Shown piece after piece: positions 26,664-35,771 of a stretch of DNA of 51,737 bases. How positions within the stretch are numbered: the first letter of the stretch is position 1; every line of letters starts with the position of its first letter. The notes beneath the pieces are model-generated. The model saw only the letters and a program-made list of their open reading frames with translations. It was not told where the DNA came from and made no database searches. The DNA is from JBASNZ01 sp049657775 (GTDB lineage Bacteria; Actinomycetota; Coriobacteriia; Anaerosomatales; Anaerosomataceae). The translations under genes and the position numbers were made by a program. The DNA is taken from NCBI GenBank assembly GCA_049657775.1, contig JBASNZ010000099.1, positions 1 to 51,737 on the forward strand. Reading direction: 5' to 3'.

Positions 26664-27785
26664 TCAGATGCCGATCGTGGCGCGGACTTTAAGGAGGATC
26701 AGCCAGACCAACGAACGGGCCTGGGGAGAGATCAAGACCGCGGTCGTGATCACCGTTAGCGCGGCGGCGACCAGGACGATGAGCTGCGTGGGCTTCACCG
26801 AGGCCCGGTAGAGCTTGTTTACACCCTTGGCGTCCACCAGCTTGGGACCGACCTTTAAACGCACAAGGAACGTGGATGCGGCGCCCTTGCGCCCCTTGTC
26901 GAGGTTCTCGATCAGGTTCGCGTGCGTCCCCACGGCCACGATCAGTTCGGCCCCGGCTTCGTACGCCAGGAGCAGTGCCAGATCCTCGCTTGTGCCCGCC
27001 ATCGCCCAGGTCGTGCACGACAGTCCCAGTTCAGCCAGCCGCGCTTCGCCGGGCGCACGCCCGTCCGCGTACGCGTGCACCACAAGCTCCGCCCCGGCTT
27101 TGAGCGCATCGTCGGTTATCGAGTCCATGTCGCCCACGATGATGTCGGGGGTGAGCCCGAACTCGCGCAGCGCATCCGCGCCCCCATCGACGCCGATGAG
27201 GACCGGCCGCACCTCGCGGATATAGGGCAGCAGCGCGCGCAGGTCGTCTTTGTAGTCGTATCCCCGAACGACCACAAGCGCATGCCTGCCAGCGATCTGC
27301 GTTCTGGTGACCGGTGCCGAGACGCCCTCGGTCAGGAGCGTCTTGTCTCGCTCGAGATACTCCATGGTGTTCCGTGCAAAGCTTTCCAGCTGCTGGTCGA
27401 GTCCCTCTTTGGCCGCCTCCATGGCCGCTTCGACGATGTCGACGGTCAGGCGGGTACCGGATGCCACAAGCGCGCCGTTCTTGTGGATCTCACCATCGAT
27501 GATCTCGATCTCGTCACCGTCGGAGACGCGGTCAAAGACCGCCTCTCCCACGTCATCGATCAATCGCACACCGCCACGGACGAGAATCAGCGGCCCGAGG
27601 TTGGGATAGGTGCCCGAGATGGACCGGGCGGCGTTGACCACGACCTCGACACCGGTCTCAAGGAGCGCTTCAGCGCTGACCCTGTCCATGTCGACGTGAT
27701 CGATGATGGCGATATCGTTTCGGCCCAGGCGCTTGACAAGGTCCTTGGTTCGCCTGTCCAGCCGTGCCGTGCCTCGAAAACGCAT
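26664..27785 (-). CDS. steA: SteA-like cytokinetic-ring/envelope protein
   Basis: A 373-residue protein whose middle part resembles the thiamin pyrophosphokinase fold: GVDGGAD at 198-204, VGDMDS at 217-222, and TSEDLALLL further on. At the C-terminus, a membrane helix (about 330-355) precedes a second hydrophobic stretch. This is the SteA architecture of Corynebacterium (Rv1697 in Mycobacterium), which acts with SteB in division-linked envelope control. It is unlikely to be a true thiamin enzyme. ATG at 27785 with AGAGGA six bases upstream; it lies between recN and steB exactly as in mycobacteria. Confidence 0.88.
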   Translation of the reverse strand: MRFRGTARLDRRTKDLVKRLGRNDIAIIDHVDMDRVSAEALLETGVEVVVNAARSISGTYPNLGPLILVRGGVRLIDDVGEAVFDRVSDGDEIEIIDGEIHKNGALVASGTRLTVDIVEAAMEAAKEGLDQQLESFARNTMEYLERDKTLLTEGVSAPVTRTQIAGRHALVVVRGYDYKDDLRALLPYIREVRPVLIGVDGGADALREFGLTPDIIVGDMDSITDDALKAGAELVVHAYADGRAPGEARLAELGLSCTTWAMAGTSEDLALLLAYEAGAELIVAVGTHANLIENLDKGRKGAASTFLVRLKVGPKLVDAKGVNKLYRASVKPTQLIVLVAAALTVITTAVLISPQARSLVWLILLKVRATIGI

Positions 27786-27837
27786 GCGGTCCTCTCGCGG
27801 ACGGATATCTCAGTCTAACAAACGCCGGAGGTCTCAC

Positions 27838-29469
27838 TCAGGCTCTGACGGATTCCAGGAGCTCACGGGCGTGCTCAACGCCGGCCTGAGACGTACCTCC
27901 CGAGAGCATCCGGGCGATCTCGAGGACGCGCTCCTCCGCCTCGACGGCCACTGCCCCCGTAACACTGCGCCCGTTCCGGCTCTCCTTGCTGACCACGACC
28001 TGTCTATCCGCGTACGCGGCGACCTGGGCGAGGTGCGTGACCACGAGCACCTGGTGGCTCTTTGCGAGCGACGCGAGTCGGCGGCCGACCGCCAGAGCAG
28101 TCGCCCCTCCGATCCCTGCGTCTACCTCGTCAAACACCAGCACCGGGGTCTTGTCGGCGCCGCCCAGCACGTCCTTGAGAGCGAGCATCACGCGCGAGAT
28201 CTCACCGCCCGAGGCTATCTTGGCCAGCGGACGGGGCGCCTCGCCCGCGCCGGAGCTGAAGAGGAACTCGATCCGCTCCGGTCCCTCCCCCGTCCATGAT
28301 GCGAAGGGTATCTTGGTGACCGACACATCGAACACCGCTCCGGGAAGCGCCAGATCGTTGGCGGCAGCCGCGAGCTCGCTCGCAAAGTCGGGAATCGCGT
28401 TTCGGCGCACCTCGCTCAGATGCTCCGCATCCCTGCGTAGCGTCGCCTCGGCCGCGGCGGTACGTGCGCGTGCCGCCTCGAGCCCCGCCTCGCCTGCATC
28501 GAGCGTCTCCAGTTCGAGCGCGGCCGATGAGCGCACCGCGATGACGTCGTCGAGAGACGTTCCGTACTTGCGCTTGAGCGTGGTGAGCGCGGCAAGTCGT
28601 GTCTCGGCCGCGTCGAGCGCATGCGGATCGTGTTCGACGGACTCGGCGTACTCGCGCAGGCGCGATCCGAGCTCGTCGAGCTGCAGGGACAGAGCCTCCA
28701 GTTCTCCGGACATGCCGTCGAGGATATCGTCCAGACCGGCGACCGCATGGAGTGCGCTCACCGCTCGCGCTACGTAGTCCGAAGCGGCTTCGTCGTCCCT
28801 CAGGGCCGCCCAGGCGCCTGCCGCAGCGCCGGTGAGCTTGTCGGCGTGCCTGAGCCGCGGCAACAGAGCCTCCAGTTCGACGTCTTCCCCGGGCTTTGGG
28901 CTAACGGAGTCGATATCGGAGATCTGGAATCGCAGGTAGTCTACGCGCCGGTCACGGTCAGCAAGCGAGCCTTCAAGAGCCTCGAGCGCGGCGCGTGCAT
29001 CGGCCACCGTGCGAAGCGACGCACGGTATGCGGCTTTTGCCTCCACGGCGGCCGCCCCAGCGTAGCGGTCGAGATAGCCCGCATGGCGGGCCACCGACAA
29101 GAGCGCCTGATGCTCATGCTGACCGTGCAGGTCGACGACACCCGAAAGCAGTTCGCCGAGCGCGGTGACGGTTGCCATCTCTCCGTCGATGGTGCAACGG
29201 GAGCGACCATCGGCCCCCATGCGTCGCCGAACAAGACGCTCCTGGCCGTCGATCACGAACCGACCTTCCACCAGAGCCTCATCGGCGCCTGAACGCACAA
29301 GCGTTGTGTCTGCCCGGTCGCCCAGCAGGAGCTTCAGCGCTCCGACGAGCACGGTCTTTCCCGCGCCCGTCTCGCCGGTCAAGACGGTAAGACCGTCGCC
29401 AAACTCAAGCCACACGTCCTCAACCAAAGCGAGGTCTTTCACGTGCAACTCCGCCAGCACGTCACTCAC
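27838..29469 (-). CDS. recN: DNA repair protein RecN
   Basis: SMC-like ATPase acting in double-strand-break repair and chromosome cohesion. It has 543 residues from GTG 29469, with the Walker A loop TGETGAGKT at 31-39. A long central coiled-coil region follows, then the ABC signature ASGGEISR and Walker B LVFDEVDAGIGG. The chosen GTG overlaps the nadK stop by 8 bases; the frame remains open 15 codons upstream inside nadK, which is less likely. The order nadK-recN is that of actinobacteria; the argR of the Firmicutes version is absent. Confidence 0.96.
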   Translation of the reverse strand: MSDVLAELHVKDLALVEDVWLEFGDGLTVLTGETGAGKTVLVGALKLLLGDRADTTLVRSGADEALVEGRFVIDGQERLVRRRMGADGRSRCTIDGEMATVTALGELLSGVVDLHGQHEHQALLSVARHAGYLDRYAGAAAVEAKAAYRASLRTVADARAALEALEGSLADRDRRVDYLRFQISDIDSVSPKPGEDVELEALLPRLRHADKLTGAAAGAWAALRDDEAASDYVARAVSALHAVAGLDDILDGMSGELEALSLQLDELGSRLREYAESVEHDPHALDAAETRLAALTTLKRKYGTSLDDVIAVRSSAALELETLDAGEAGLEAARARTAAAEATLRRDAEHLSEVRRNAIPDFASELAAAANDLALPGAVFDVSVTKIPFASWTGEGPERIEFLFSSGAGEAPRPLAKIASGGEISRVMLALKDVLGGADKTPVLVFDEVDAGIGGATALAVGRRLASLAKSHQVLVVTHLAQVAAYADRQVVVSKESRNGRSVTGAVAVEAEERVLEIARMLSGGTSQAGVEHARELLESVRA

Positions 29470-30310
29470 CGAGTATCTTCTCGGCCAGGACTTCGTAGAA
29501 GCCACGCCCATCAAGCTTGACCAGCTGCACGTCGTGCTCGCCGATCCAGACGCTCACCGTGTCCAGCGCCTGGCGGCACGGCACCTGATCGCCGTCCACC
29601 GTGATGCACGCTTCGGCACGGGCGGGGTTGGGACACGAGATCTCTACCCGATCGCTCGGGCCAAGCACGAGCGGCCTGGTGTGCAGCGTGTGCGCGGCCA
29701 CCGGCACGAGAACCATCCCCCGCACGTCCGGCGAGACCAGCGGACCGCCCGCGGACATCGCGTACGCCGTGGACCCGGTGGGCGTGGCCACGATGACGCC
29801 GTCACACACCATCCTCCAAACGTGCACCCCGTTGACAGTCACCTCAAGCTCGACGACCCGCGAGCCGCTTCCCCTGCCCACGAAGATCTCGTTGAGCGCC
29901 TGATAGCTGCCCGCCTGGCGACCACCGATGTCGACCGACGACTGCAGCGTCTGACGGCGTTCCACGCGAGCCTCGCCGGCGAGCGCGGAGGTGAGCGCCT
30001 CGGTCATGTCGTCCTCCTCGGCACCCGAGAGAAATCCGAGACGCCCCAGGTTGACCCCGAGGATCGGAACGTCCAGACCGCCAAGGATGTGTACCGCCTT
30101 GAGGATGGTCCCGTCGCCGCCAAGCGCGACCACCAGCCCCGGGGAACCCAGATCGGAGCGTGAGACGCCGAGCATCGGCAACGCGCAAGCCTCGGCGTCC
30201 TCCGAGACCAGCGCCGGCTCGCACGTACGTTCCTGAAGCCAGCGCGCCACCACGCGCGCGGCAGCGACCGAACGCTGACTGGCCGGATTTGGAACGAGCA
30301 AGACTCGCAC
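29462..30310 (-). CDS. nadK: NAD kinase
   Basis: Phosphorylates NAD to NADP in the cytosol. It is 282 residues with the catalytic GGDGT motif at 64-68, NLGRLGFL, and the C-terminal TGSTAYAMSAGGPL segment that binds NAD. Start GTG at 30310, one base after the tlyA stop; the 3' end overlaps recN. Corresponds to ppnK (Rv1695) in the mycobacterial order. Confidence 0.96.
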   Translation of the reverse strand: MRVLLVPNPASQRSVAAARVVARWLQERTCEPALVSEDAEACALPMLGVSRSDLGSPGLVVALGGDGTILKAVHILGGLDVPILGVNLGRLGFLSGAEEDDMTEALTSALAGEARVERRQTLQSSVDIGGRQAGSYQALNEIFVGRGSGSRVVELEVTVNGVHVWRMVCDGVIVATPTGSTAYAMSAGGPLVSPDVRGMVLVPVAAHTLHTRPLVLGPSDRVEISCPNPARAEACITVDGDQVPCRQALDTVSVWIGEHDVQLVKLDGRGFYEVLAEKILGE

Positions 30311-30311
30311 G

Positions 30312-31106
30312 TCAGTCCCCTAACGCCTCGTGCGCGGCTGCCACGATCTCGGCCGGCCGTGCATCTGTCGGCTCACCGGACGCGGTAAGCCACACCAGGA
30401 ATTCAATATTACCCTCGGGCCCCTTGAGAGGCGACCACGTGAGCCCCCGGACGACCCATCCAGCTTCGTCAACGACGCGCACGATGCTCTCGAGCACATC
30501 GCTGTGGACCCGGGGGTCTCGGACCACACCCTTCTTACCGACACGGCCTTTACCGACCTCAAACTGAGGCTTAACCAGACCTATCACCGTGCCGTCGTTC
30601 CCGGCGGCCGCGATGAGGTATGGCAGGACCTGTGACAGAGCGATGAACGAGACGTCACAGACCACTATGCCGAAGGGCGCGCCGAGCGCATCGAGGTCTG
30701 CCGTGCGGATGTTGGTGCGCTCGACGACAGTCACCCTGGGGTCGTTTCGGAGCGGCCAGGCGAGCTGTCCGTAGCCGACATCCACGGCGACGACGGACAC
30801 CGCGCCGCGTTGGAGAAGGCAGTCGGTGAACCCTCCTGTCGATGCCCCGACATCGATGGCGCGCACGCCGGTCACGTCGATTCCGAAGGTGTCCAGCGCT
30901 CCCTCGAGCTTGTGGCCACCGCGCGAGACGTAGCGTTGTCCCTGCGCCACGTCGATGATCGCCTCTGGAGTGACGGGTTCTCCGGCCTTGCTGAGCGGCT
31001 GACCGTCGATGCGGACTCTGCCAGCGAGGATCGCTGCCTTTGCCTGCTCCCTCGACTCGAAGAGACCCCGGCTAACGAGCTCTACGTCGGCTCTGCGACG
31101 TGTCAT
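30312..31106 (-). CDS. tlyA: TlyA-family rRNA 2'-O-methyltransferase (hemolysin A family)
   Basis: A 264-residue protein with an N-terminal S4 RNA-binding domain (about 1-60) and an FtsJ/RrmJ-type methyltransferase domain. The SAM loop reads DVGASTGGFTDCLL, and catalytic-tetrad regions VCDVSFI and LVKPQFE are present. TlyA of Mycobacterium methylates C1409 of 16S and C1920 of 23S rRNA, and its loss gives capreomycin resistance. Start ATG at 31106 has GAGGAG eight bases upstream and lies within the dxs 3' end (35-base overlap). Confidence 0.93.
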   Translation of the reverse strand: MTRRRADVELVSRGLFESREQAKAAILAGRVRIDGQPLSKAGEPVTPEAIIDVAQGQRYVSRGGHKLEGALDTFGIDVTGVRAIDVGASTGGFTDCLLQRGAVSVVAVDVGYGQLAWPLRNDPRVTVVERTNIRTADLDALGAPFGIVVCDVSFIALSQVLPYLIAAAGNDGTVIGLVKPQFEVGKGRVGKKGVVRDPRVHSDVLESIVRVVDEAGWVVRGLTWSPLKGPEGNIEFLVWLTASGEPTDARPAEIVAAAHEALGD

Positions 31107-33012
31107 GTGCGCGCTCCTCGCCCTGTTCACCGCGGACGTCGACGAGCCGGCCGAGAACCGCGGACCGGACGGCTTCGGGTGTGAGTCCTATCTCGAAGAG
31201 CAACTGCTTCATCGCGCCGTGCGTCACAAAGCAGTCCGGGACCGCCAGGCGGAGGATCGCGGGGGTGAGACCCATGTCGGACAGACTCTCCATCACCGCC
31301 GCGCCAACGCCGCCAAAACCGGTATTCTCTTCAAGCGTCACGAGCAGGTCGTGAGAGGTCGCGACTCTTGCTATCTCGTCACTATCGACGGGCTTGGCCC
31401 ACCGGAGGTTGACCACCGTCGCACTCACGCCGTCCGGGGCGAGCAGGTCGGCTGCAGCGTCGGCCACCCCCACCATGCGTCCGATGGCCAGGATCGCCAC
31501 ATCGGTCCCCCGGCGCCTGACCTGGGAACGGCCGACTTCAAGAACCTGCGGCTCCTCGGGAAGCTCTACGCCCACGCCTGAGCCACGCGGGTAGCGGATG
31601 GCAACCGGACAGTCGGCGTGTAGCGCCGTATGCAGCATGTCCACCAGCTCGGCCTCGTCAGCCGGAGCCATCACCAACAGGCCCGGCACGGACCGCAGGT
31701 ACGTGAGATCGAACACCCCGTGGTGCGTGGGGCCGTCCTCGCCCACCACGCCGGCACGGTCGAGTGCGAACACGACGTGCAGACCCTGGAGCGCGACGTC
31801 CATGATGAGCTGGTCATAGGCCCGCTGCATGAAGGTCGAATAGACAGCCACCACAGGTACCAGGCCGCCCGAGGCAAGACCGGCCGCAAGACCCACGGCG
31901 TGTTCCTCGGCTATGCCGACGTCGAAGAAGCGCGTCGGGAAGTGCTCCGCGAACCGGCTCAGTCCTGTCCCCGACGGCATCGCGGCCGTTACCGCTACGA
32001 TCCTGGCATCCTGTTCCGCCTCGGCCATGAGCGCCTTGCCGAACGCCTCGGTGTACGTCATCGGACCGCCCTCGGTGCCGTTGACCTTGCCGGACTCGAC
32101 CGAGAACGGGCTGATGCCATGGAACGCCTCCGGGCGGTCCTCTGCGGGCGTGTAGCCTTTGCCTTTGCGGGTGACCACGTGGATGAGAACGGGGCCGTCG
32201 ACGTCCTTCGCAAGGCGCACGGCACGCTCGACCTGAGCGATGTCGTGGCCGTCGATCGGGCCGATGTACTTGAGCCCCAGTTCCTCAAAGAACATTCCGG
32301 GGACCAGCAGCTGCTTGAACGACCCCTTCGCCGCCTCGCCGGCCGCGACCATCGCAGCGCCGATCCTGGTCCGGCCAAGCGTAGACTCGACGTCATCGCG
32401 CAGTCGACGATAGCGCCTGTCGAGGCGGACGCGAGCAAGGTAGCCTGAAAGCGCGCCGACGTTGGGTGAGATCGACATCTCATTGTCGTTGAGGACGACG
32501 ATCAGCCGCTTCTGCAGATGACCGATGTGATTGAGCGCTTCGAAGGCCATGCCGCCCGTAAGAGAGCCATCGCCGATGACAGCAACGACCGTCTCGTTGC
32601 CGCCGATCTCGTCGCGAGCACACGCCAGACCTACCGCAACCGAGATCGAGGTGGACGCGTGTCCGGTGTCGTGGACATCGTACGGGCTCTCAGACCGCTT
32701 AGGGAAACCACATACACCCCCGTAGGTCCGCAGCGTGCCAAAACGCTCCCTGCGCCCCGTGATGAGCTTGTGCACGTATGACTGGTGGCCGACGTCCCAG
32801 ACGATCTTGTCGCGGGGACAGTCAAGCGCGCGATGCAGTCCCAGGGTCAGTTCGACGACGCCCAAGTTGGGCGCGAGATGCCCGCCAGTGTCCGCCACCG
32901 TTGAGATCAGGGTCTCGCGGATCTCGGCCGCTAGCTGGTCGAGAGCGGGGCCGTCCAGTGCCTTGACGTCGGCAGGCGAGTCTATGGTATCGAGGATGCG
33001 CTCAGCGCACAC
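31072..33012 (-). CDS. dxs: 1-deoxy-D-xylulose-5-phosphate synthase
   Basis: Thiamin-diphosphate enzyme joining pyruvate and glyceraldehyde 3-phosphate, the first step of the DXP isoprenoid pathway; its product also feeds undecaprenyl phosphate for wall synthesis. It is 646 residues from GTG 33012. Motifs include KIVWDVGHQSYVHK, the cofactor motif GDGSLTGGMAFEALN...LNDNEMSIS, and RFFDVGIAEEHAV. A GTG 25 codons upstream (33087) keeps the frame open. 33012 is preferred because the family starts near ILDTIDSP, although its GGGAG is 11 bases away. Confidence 0.95.
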   Translation of the reverse strand: MCAERILDTIDSPADVKALDGPALDQLAAEIRETLISTVADTGGHLAPNLGVVELTLGLHRALDCPRDKIVWDVGHQSYVHKLITGRRERFGTLRTYGGVCGFPKRSESPYDVHDTGHASTSISVAVGLACARDEIGGNETVVAVIGDGSLTGGMAFEALNHIGHLQKRLIVVLNDNEMSISPNVGALSGYLARVRLDRRYRRLRDDVESTLGRTRIGAAMVAAGEAAKGSFKQLLVPGMFFEELGLKYIGPIDGHDIAQVERAVRLAKDVDGPVLIHVVTRKGKGYTPAEDRPEAFHGISPFSVESGKVNGTEGGPMTYTEAFGKALMAEAEQDARIVAVTAAMPSGTGLSRFAEHFPTRFFDVGIAEEHAVGLAAGLASGGLVPVVAVYSTFMQRAYDQLIMDVALQGLHVVFALDRAGVVGEDGPTHHGVFDLTYLRSVPGLLVMAPADEAELVDMLHTALHADCPVAIRYPRGSGVGVELPEEPQVLEVGRSQVRRRGTDVAILAIGRMVGVADAAADLLAPDGVSATVVNLRWAKPVDSDEIARVATSHDLLVTLEENTGFGGVGAAVMESLSDMGLTPAILRLAVPDCFVTHGAMKQLLFEIGLTPEAVRSAVLGRLVDVRGEQGEERAHDTSQSRRRAR

Positions 33013-33134
33013 AGGGCTTTCATCTCCCGCCGCGCGCGAAGACGGCGCGGTCGTCGAAAAGTCCAGAACTGGATGGTACCATCTCACCCTCAGAAGAGAC
33101 CCTGACGGTCATCGGCCCGTAACGCGGACGAACC

Positions 33135-33533
33135 TCACTCGTCGTCGGGGTCGCCTTCGAAAGCGCCCTCTTCCCCGCCCGCAGCAGCCATGGAATCGTC
33201 GTTCGACGCGGAATCGCGACCGTCTTCCGTCTCGTCAGCCGACTCGCTCGACGCCGTAGGGGCGCCCTCTTCTGACGGCACTTCCGACTCAAGCTCACCG
33301 GAGAGGTCCGCATCGGTCGAGGCTTCCTGTCCGGATTCCCCGACCTTCTCGATCACCGCGGTAGCGCTCAGGTCGGTGTGGTCGACGAGATCCGTGCAGA
33401 TATTGGCGAGCCGCACGCCCTCTTCCAAGAGGTCGAGGCTCTTCTCCAGGGAGGTGTCCTTCTTGCGCGCCAGCGTGGCGATCTCCTCAAGACGGATGCG
33501 CGCCTGCTCGAAAGTGTACCGCTCGTCACTCAA
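33135..33533 (-). CDS. xseB: Exodeoxyribonuclease VII small subunit with an acidic C-terminal extension
   Basis: The first 65 residues (YTFEQARIRLEEIATL and a following KSLDLLEEGVRLAN) match the helical XseB small subunit that coats the XseA nuclease. The product is 132 residues, well above the usual 60-85. The last 65 or so are rich in Asp, Glu, Ser, Gly and Ala and look disordered. Start is TTG at 33533, overlapping the nusB stop, with GGAGGAA upstream. No xseA is present in the window, although xseA normally precedes xseB; it must lie elsewhere or be missing. Confidence 0.82.
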   Translation of the reverse strand: MSDERYTFEQARIRLEEIATLARKKDTSLEKSLDLLEEGVRLANICTDLVDHTDLSATAVIEKVGESGQEASTDADLSGELESEVPSEEGAPTASSESADETEDGRDSASNDDSMAAAGGEEGAFEGDPDDE

Positions 33534-33999
33534 TCGCTTCCTCCGGCTCTGTGCCGGCCTCGGGCTCCGTACCGGCCCCGGCCTCAGGTTGATCGTCGTC
33601 CGCATGATGCTCGGCGATGCGTCCAAGGACCCCGTTCACGAACTTGGACGAGTCGTCGCCGCCGTAGACCTTTGCCATCTCGACAGCCTCGTTTATCGCC
33701 ACCGAGTCGGGAATCTCGTCCCGGAAGCTGATCTCGTACACCGCGAGCCTCAGGATGTTCCTGTCGACAAGCGGCATCCGGAGCAACGTCCAGTGCTCGG
33801 AGGTCGACTCGATCAGCTGGTCGACGAAGTCCTGGTTCGCCTCCGCGCCGAGGGCGAGCTCGCGACAGTACTCCGAAGGCTCGCCGTCCTCGATACTGTA
33901 CGAGTGGCCGGCGAGGATCGAGGAAACACTCTCCCCGGTGATCTCGCGCTGATAGAGGATCTGGAGCGCCTGACGGCGTGCCCTGGTTCGCTCCAGCAT
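33526..33999 (-). CDS. nusB: Transcription antitermination factor NusB
   Basis: RNA-binding factor of the NusB-NusE antitermination complex needed for rRNA transcription. It is 157 residues, all-helical, with RTRARRQALQILYQRE at the start and SSKFVNGVLGRIAE near the end. The C-terminal tail carries a short EAGTEPEAGTEPEE repeat, again acidic. ATGATG lies behind GGAGGT; the second ATG (33999) has the better spacing. The stop overlaps the xseB start. Confidence 0.93.
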   Translation of the reverse strand: MLERTRARRQALQILYQREITGESVSSILAGHSYSIEDGEPSEYCRELALGAEANQDFVDQLIESTSEHWTLLRMPLVDRNILRLAVYEISFRDEIPDSVAINEAVEMAKVYGGDDSSKFVNGVLGRIAEHHADDDQPEAGAGTEPEAGTEPEEAIE

Positions 34000-34027
34000 C
34001 ATACCTCCACTGGCGTTTCCAACACGC

Positions 34028-34369
34028 CTACTGCTCCGGGAAGATGATGCTGTCGACGTACACGTCGATCCCGGCGACATTCTGACCGGTCTGGGTCAGC
34101 AGCGCATCGGCGATCGACTTCTGGACCTCGACTGCGATCATGCGCAGCGGGATCCCGTACCGCGCGGCGATATGCACCTGCACCCCGAGGACACCGTCCT
34201 CGGACACGGTGACCATGATGCCCCGGCTGGTTGTCTTGGCCACAAGCCCGGGCACGCCCTTGCCCTGGACACAGGCAACGCCATCTACCTGCTCGGTCGC
34301 GAGCGTTGCGATGGTTTCGAGCACGCCCGGCGCGACGCCGAGTCCCTCAAGCTGGATCTCGTCAGTCAT
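34028..34369 (-). CDS. Asp23/Gls24 family envelope-stress protein
   Basis: A 113-residue protein with the Asp23 signature VAPGVLETIATLATEQVDGV, a strand-rich middle and VDVYVDSIIFPE-like end (here GIDVYVDSIIF). Family members associate with the membrane or envelope stress responses in Gram-positives, and a copy between accC and nusB is conserved in many of them. Start ATG at 34369 with AAGGAGG seven bases upstream, overlapping the accC stop by 8 bases. Confidence 0.9.
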   Translation of the reverse strand: MTDEIQLEGLGVAPGVLETIATLATEQVDGVACVQGKGVPGLVAKTTSRGIMVTVSEDGVLGVQVHIAARYGIPLRMIAVEVQKSIADALLTQTGQNVAGIDVYVDSIIFPEQ

Positions 34370-35768
34370 CCGTCGCCTCCTTTGGTGCCATCGGTTCGCC
34401 ACTGAGAAACGCGGCGAACTCCTCGGCGGACACGTGCTTTTCAACGTAGTCAGTATAGACCTCGCCGCGCTGGAAGTGCGGCTCCTCGATCACAAACTGG
34501 TGGAACGGTATGGTCGTGGGAATTCCGACCACGATGAACTCGTCGAGCGCACGACGCGCCCGGTCGATCGCCTCGGCACGCGTCTCGCCCCAGACCACGA
34601 GCTTGGCAAGCAACGAGTCGTAGTATGGCGGCACCGTGTAGCCCGAGTAGACGTGGCTGTCGAAGCGGACCCCAAAGCCCCCCGGCGGGTTGAAGACGTC
34701 TATCCGACCGGGGTGAGGCCTAAAGTTGTGAGACGGGTCCTCGGCGTTGATGCGAAACTCGATCGCATGCCCGCGCAGCGTGACATCCTGCTGGCGCGCG
34801 TGCTTCATCGGCTCGCCCGCAGCGATGCGGATCTGCTCCTTGATGATGTCCACGCCCGTGATCTGCTCGGTCACAGGATGCTCTACCTGCACCCTCGTGT
34901 TCATCTCCATGAAGTAGAACCGGCCGTCCGTATCGAGCAGGAACTCGACCGTGCCGGCGTTCACGTAGTCGACCGCTCGCACGGCCTTGAGTGCCGCCTC
35001 GCCCATGGCGCTCCGCAGCTCGGGAGTGAGCGCGGGGCTGGGGGCCTCTTCGATGAGCTTCTGATGGCGACGCTGGACCGAGCAGTCGCGCTCGCCGAGG
35101 TAGATCGCGTTGCCGTGCATGTCCGCGAGCACCTGCATCTCAACGTGGCGCGGACGCAGGAGGTACTTCTCGATGTAGACGGTGTCGTTGCCGAATGCTG
35201 CCGCTGCCTCGGTCTTGGCCGCGGTGAAGTTGCGCTCCAGTTCGGAGGCGTCCTTCGCGACGCGCATCCCCTTGCCGCCGCCGCCGGCCGACGCCTTGAT
35301 CAGCACGGGGAATCCGACCGTCTGGGCGAATTCGAGCGCCTCGGCAGCCGAGTCCACCGCGCCGGCGCTTCCGGGAACGCACGGAACCCCGGCGTGCATC
35401 ATCGTCGAGCGGGCCACAGCCTTGTCGCCCATACGCTCGATCGCGTCGGGCGACGGGCCGATGAAGGTCATGCCGGAATCGGCTACCGCACGCGCGAACG
35501 CCGCGTTCTCGGCGAGGAATCCGTACCCGGGATGGATCGCCTCGGCACCGGTGATGAGCGCGGCCGAGATGATCGCGGGCATCGAGAGGTAGCTCAGCGC
35601 AGACGAGGCAGGGCCTATGCAGATAGCCTCATCCGCCATGCGCGCGTGGAGACAGTCGCGATCGGCCTCCGAGTAGACAGCGACTGATCGGATGCCCATC
35701 TCCTTGCAGGCGCGAACGACGCGCAGCGCGACTTCGCCCCGGTTCGCGATAAGGATCTTGCCGAACAT
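34362..35768 (-). CDS. accC: Biotin carboxylase subunit
   Basis: ATP-grasp enzyme that carboxylates biotin on its carrier protein. At 468 residues it is slightly longer than typical AccC. It has the N-terminal LIANRGEVALRV, glycine-rich ATP loop GGGGKGMR, and catalytic EMNTRVQVEHPVTE. The ATG at 35768 is four bases from the end of the upstream carboxyltransferase-carrier gene, so both are made together. The fused partner is of pyruvate-carboxylase type, so this subunit likely serves a two-subunit pyruvate carboxylase. It may also serve acetyl-CoA carboxylase if accDA exist elsewhere. Confidence 0.94.
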   Translation of the reverse strand: MFGKILIANRGEVALRVVRACKEMGIRSVAVYSEADRDCLHARMADEAICIGPASSALSYLSMPAIISAALITGAEAIHPGYGFLAENAAFARAVADSGMTFIGPSPDAIERMGDKAVARSTMMHAGVPCVPGSAGAVDSAAEALEFAQTVGFPVLIKASAGGGGKGMRVAKDASELERNFTAAKTEAAAAFGNDTVYIEKYLLRPRHVEMQVLADMHGNAIYLGERDCSVQRRHQKLIEEAPSPALTPELRSAMGEAALKAVRAVDYVNAGTVEFLLDTDGRFYFMEMNTRVQVEHPVTEQITGVDIIKEQIRIAAGEPMKHARQQDVTLRGHAIEFRINAEDPSHNFRPHPGRIDVFNPPGGFGVRFDSHVYSGYTVPPYYDSLLAKLVVWGETRAEAIDRARRALDEFIVVGIPTTIPFHQFVIEEPHFQRGEVYTDYVEKHVSAEEFAAFLSGEPMAPKEATDD

Positions 35769-35771
35769 CTG

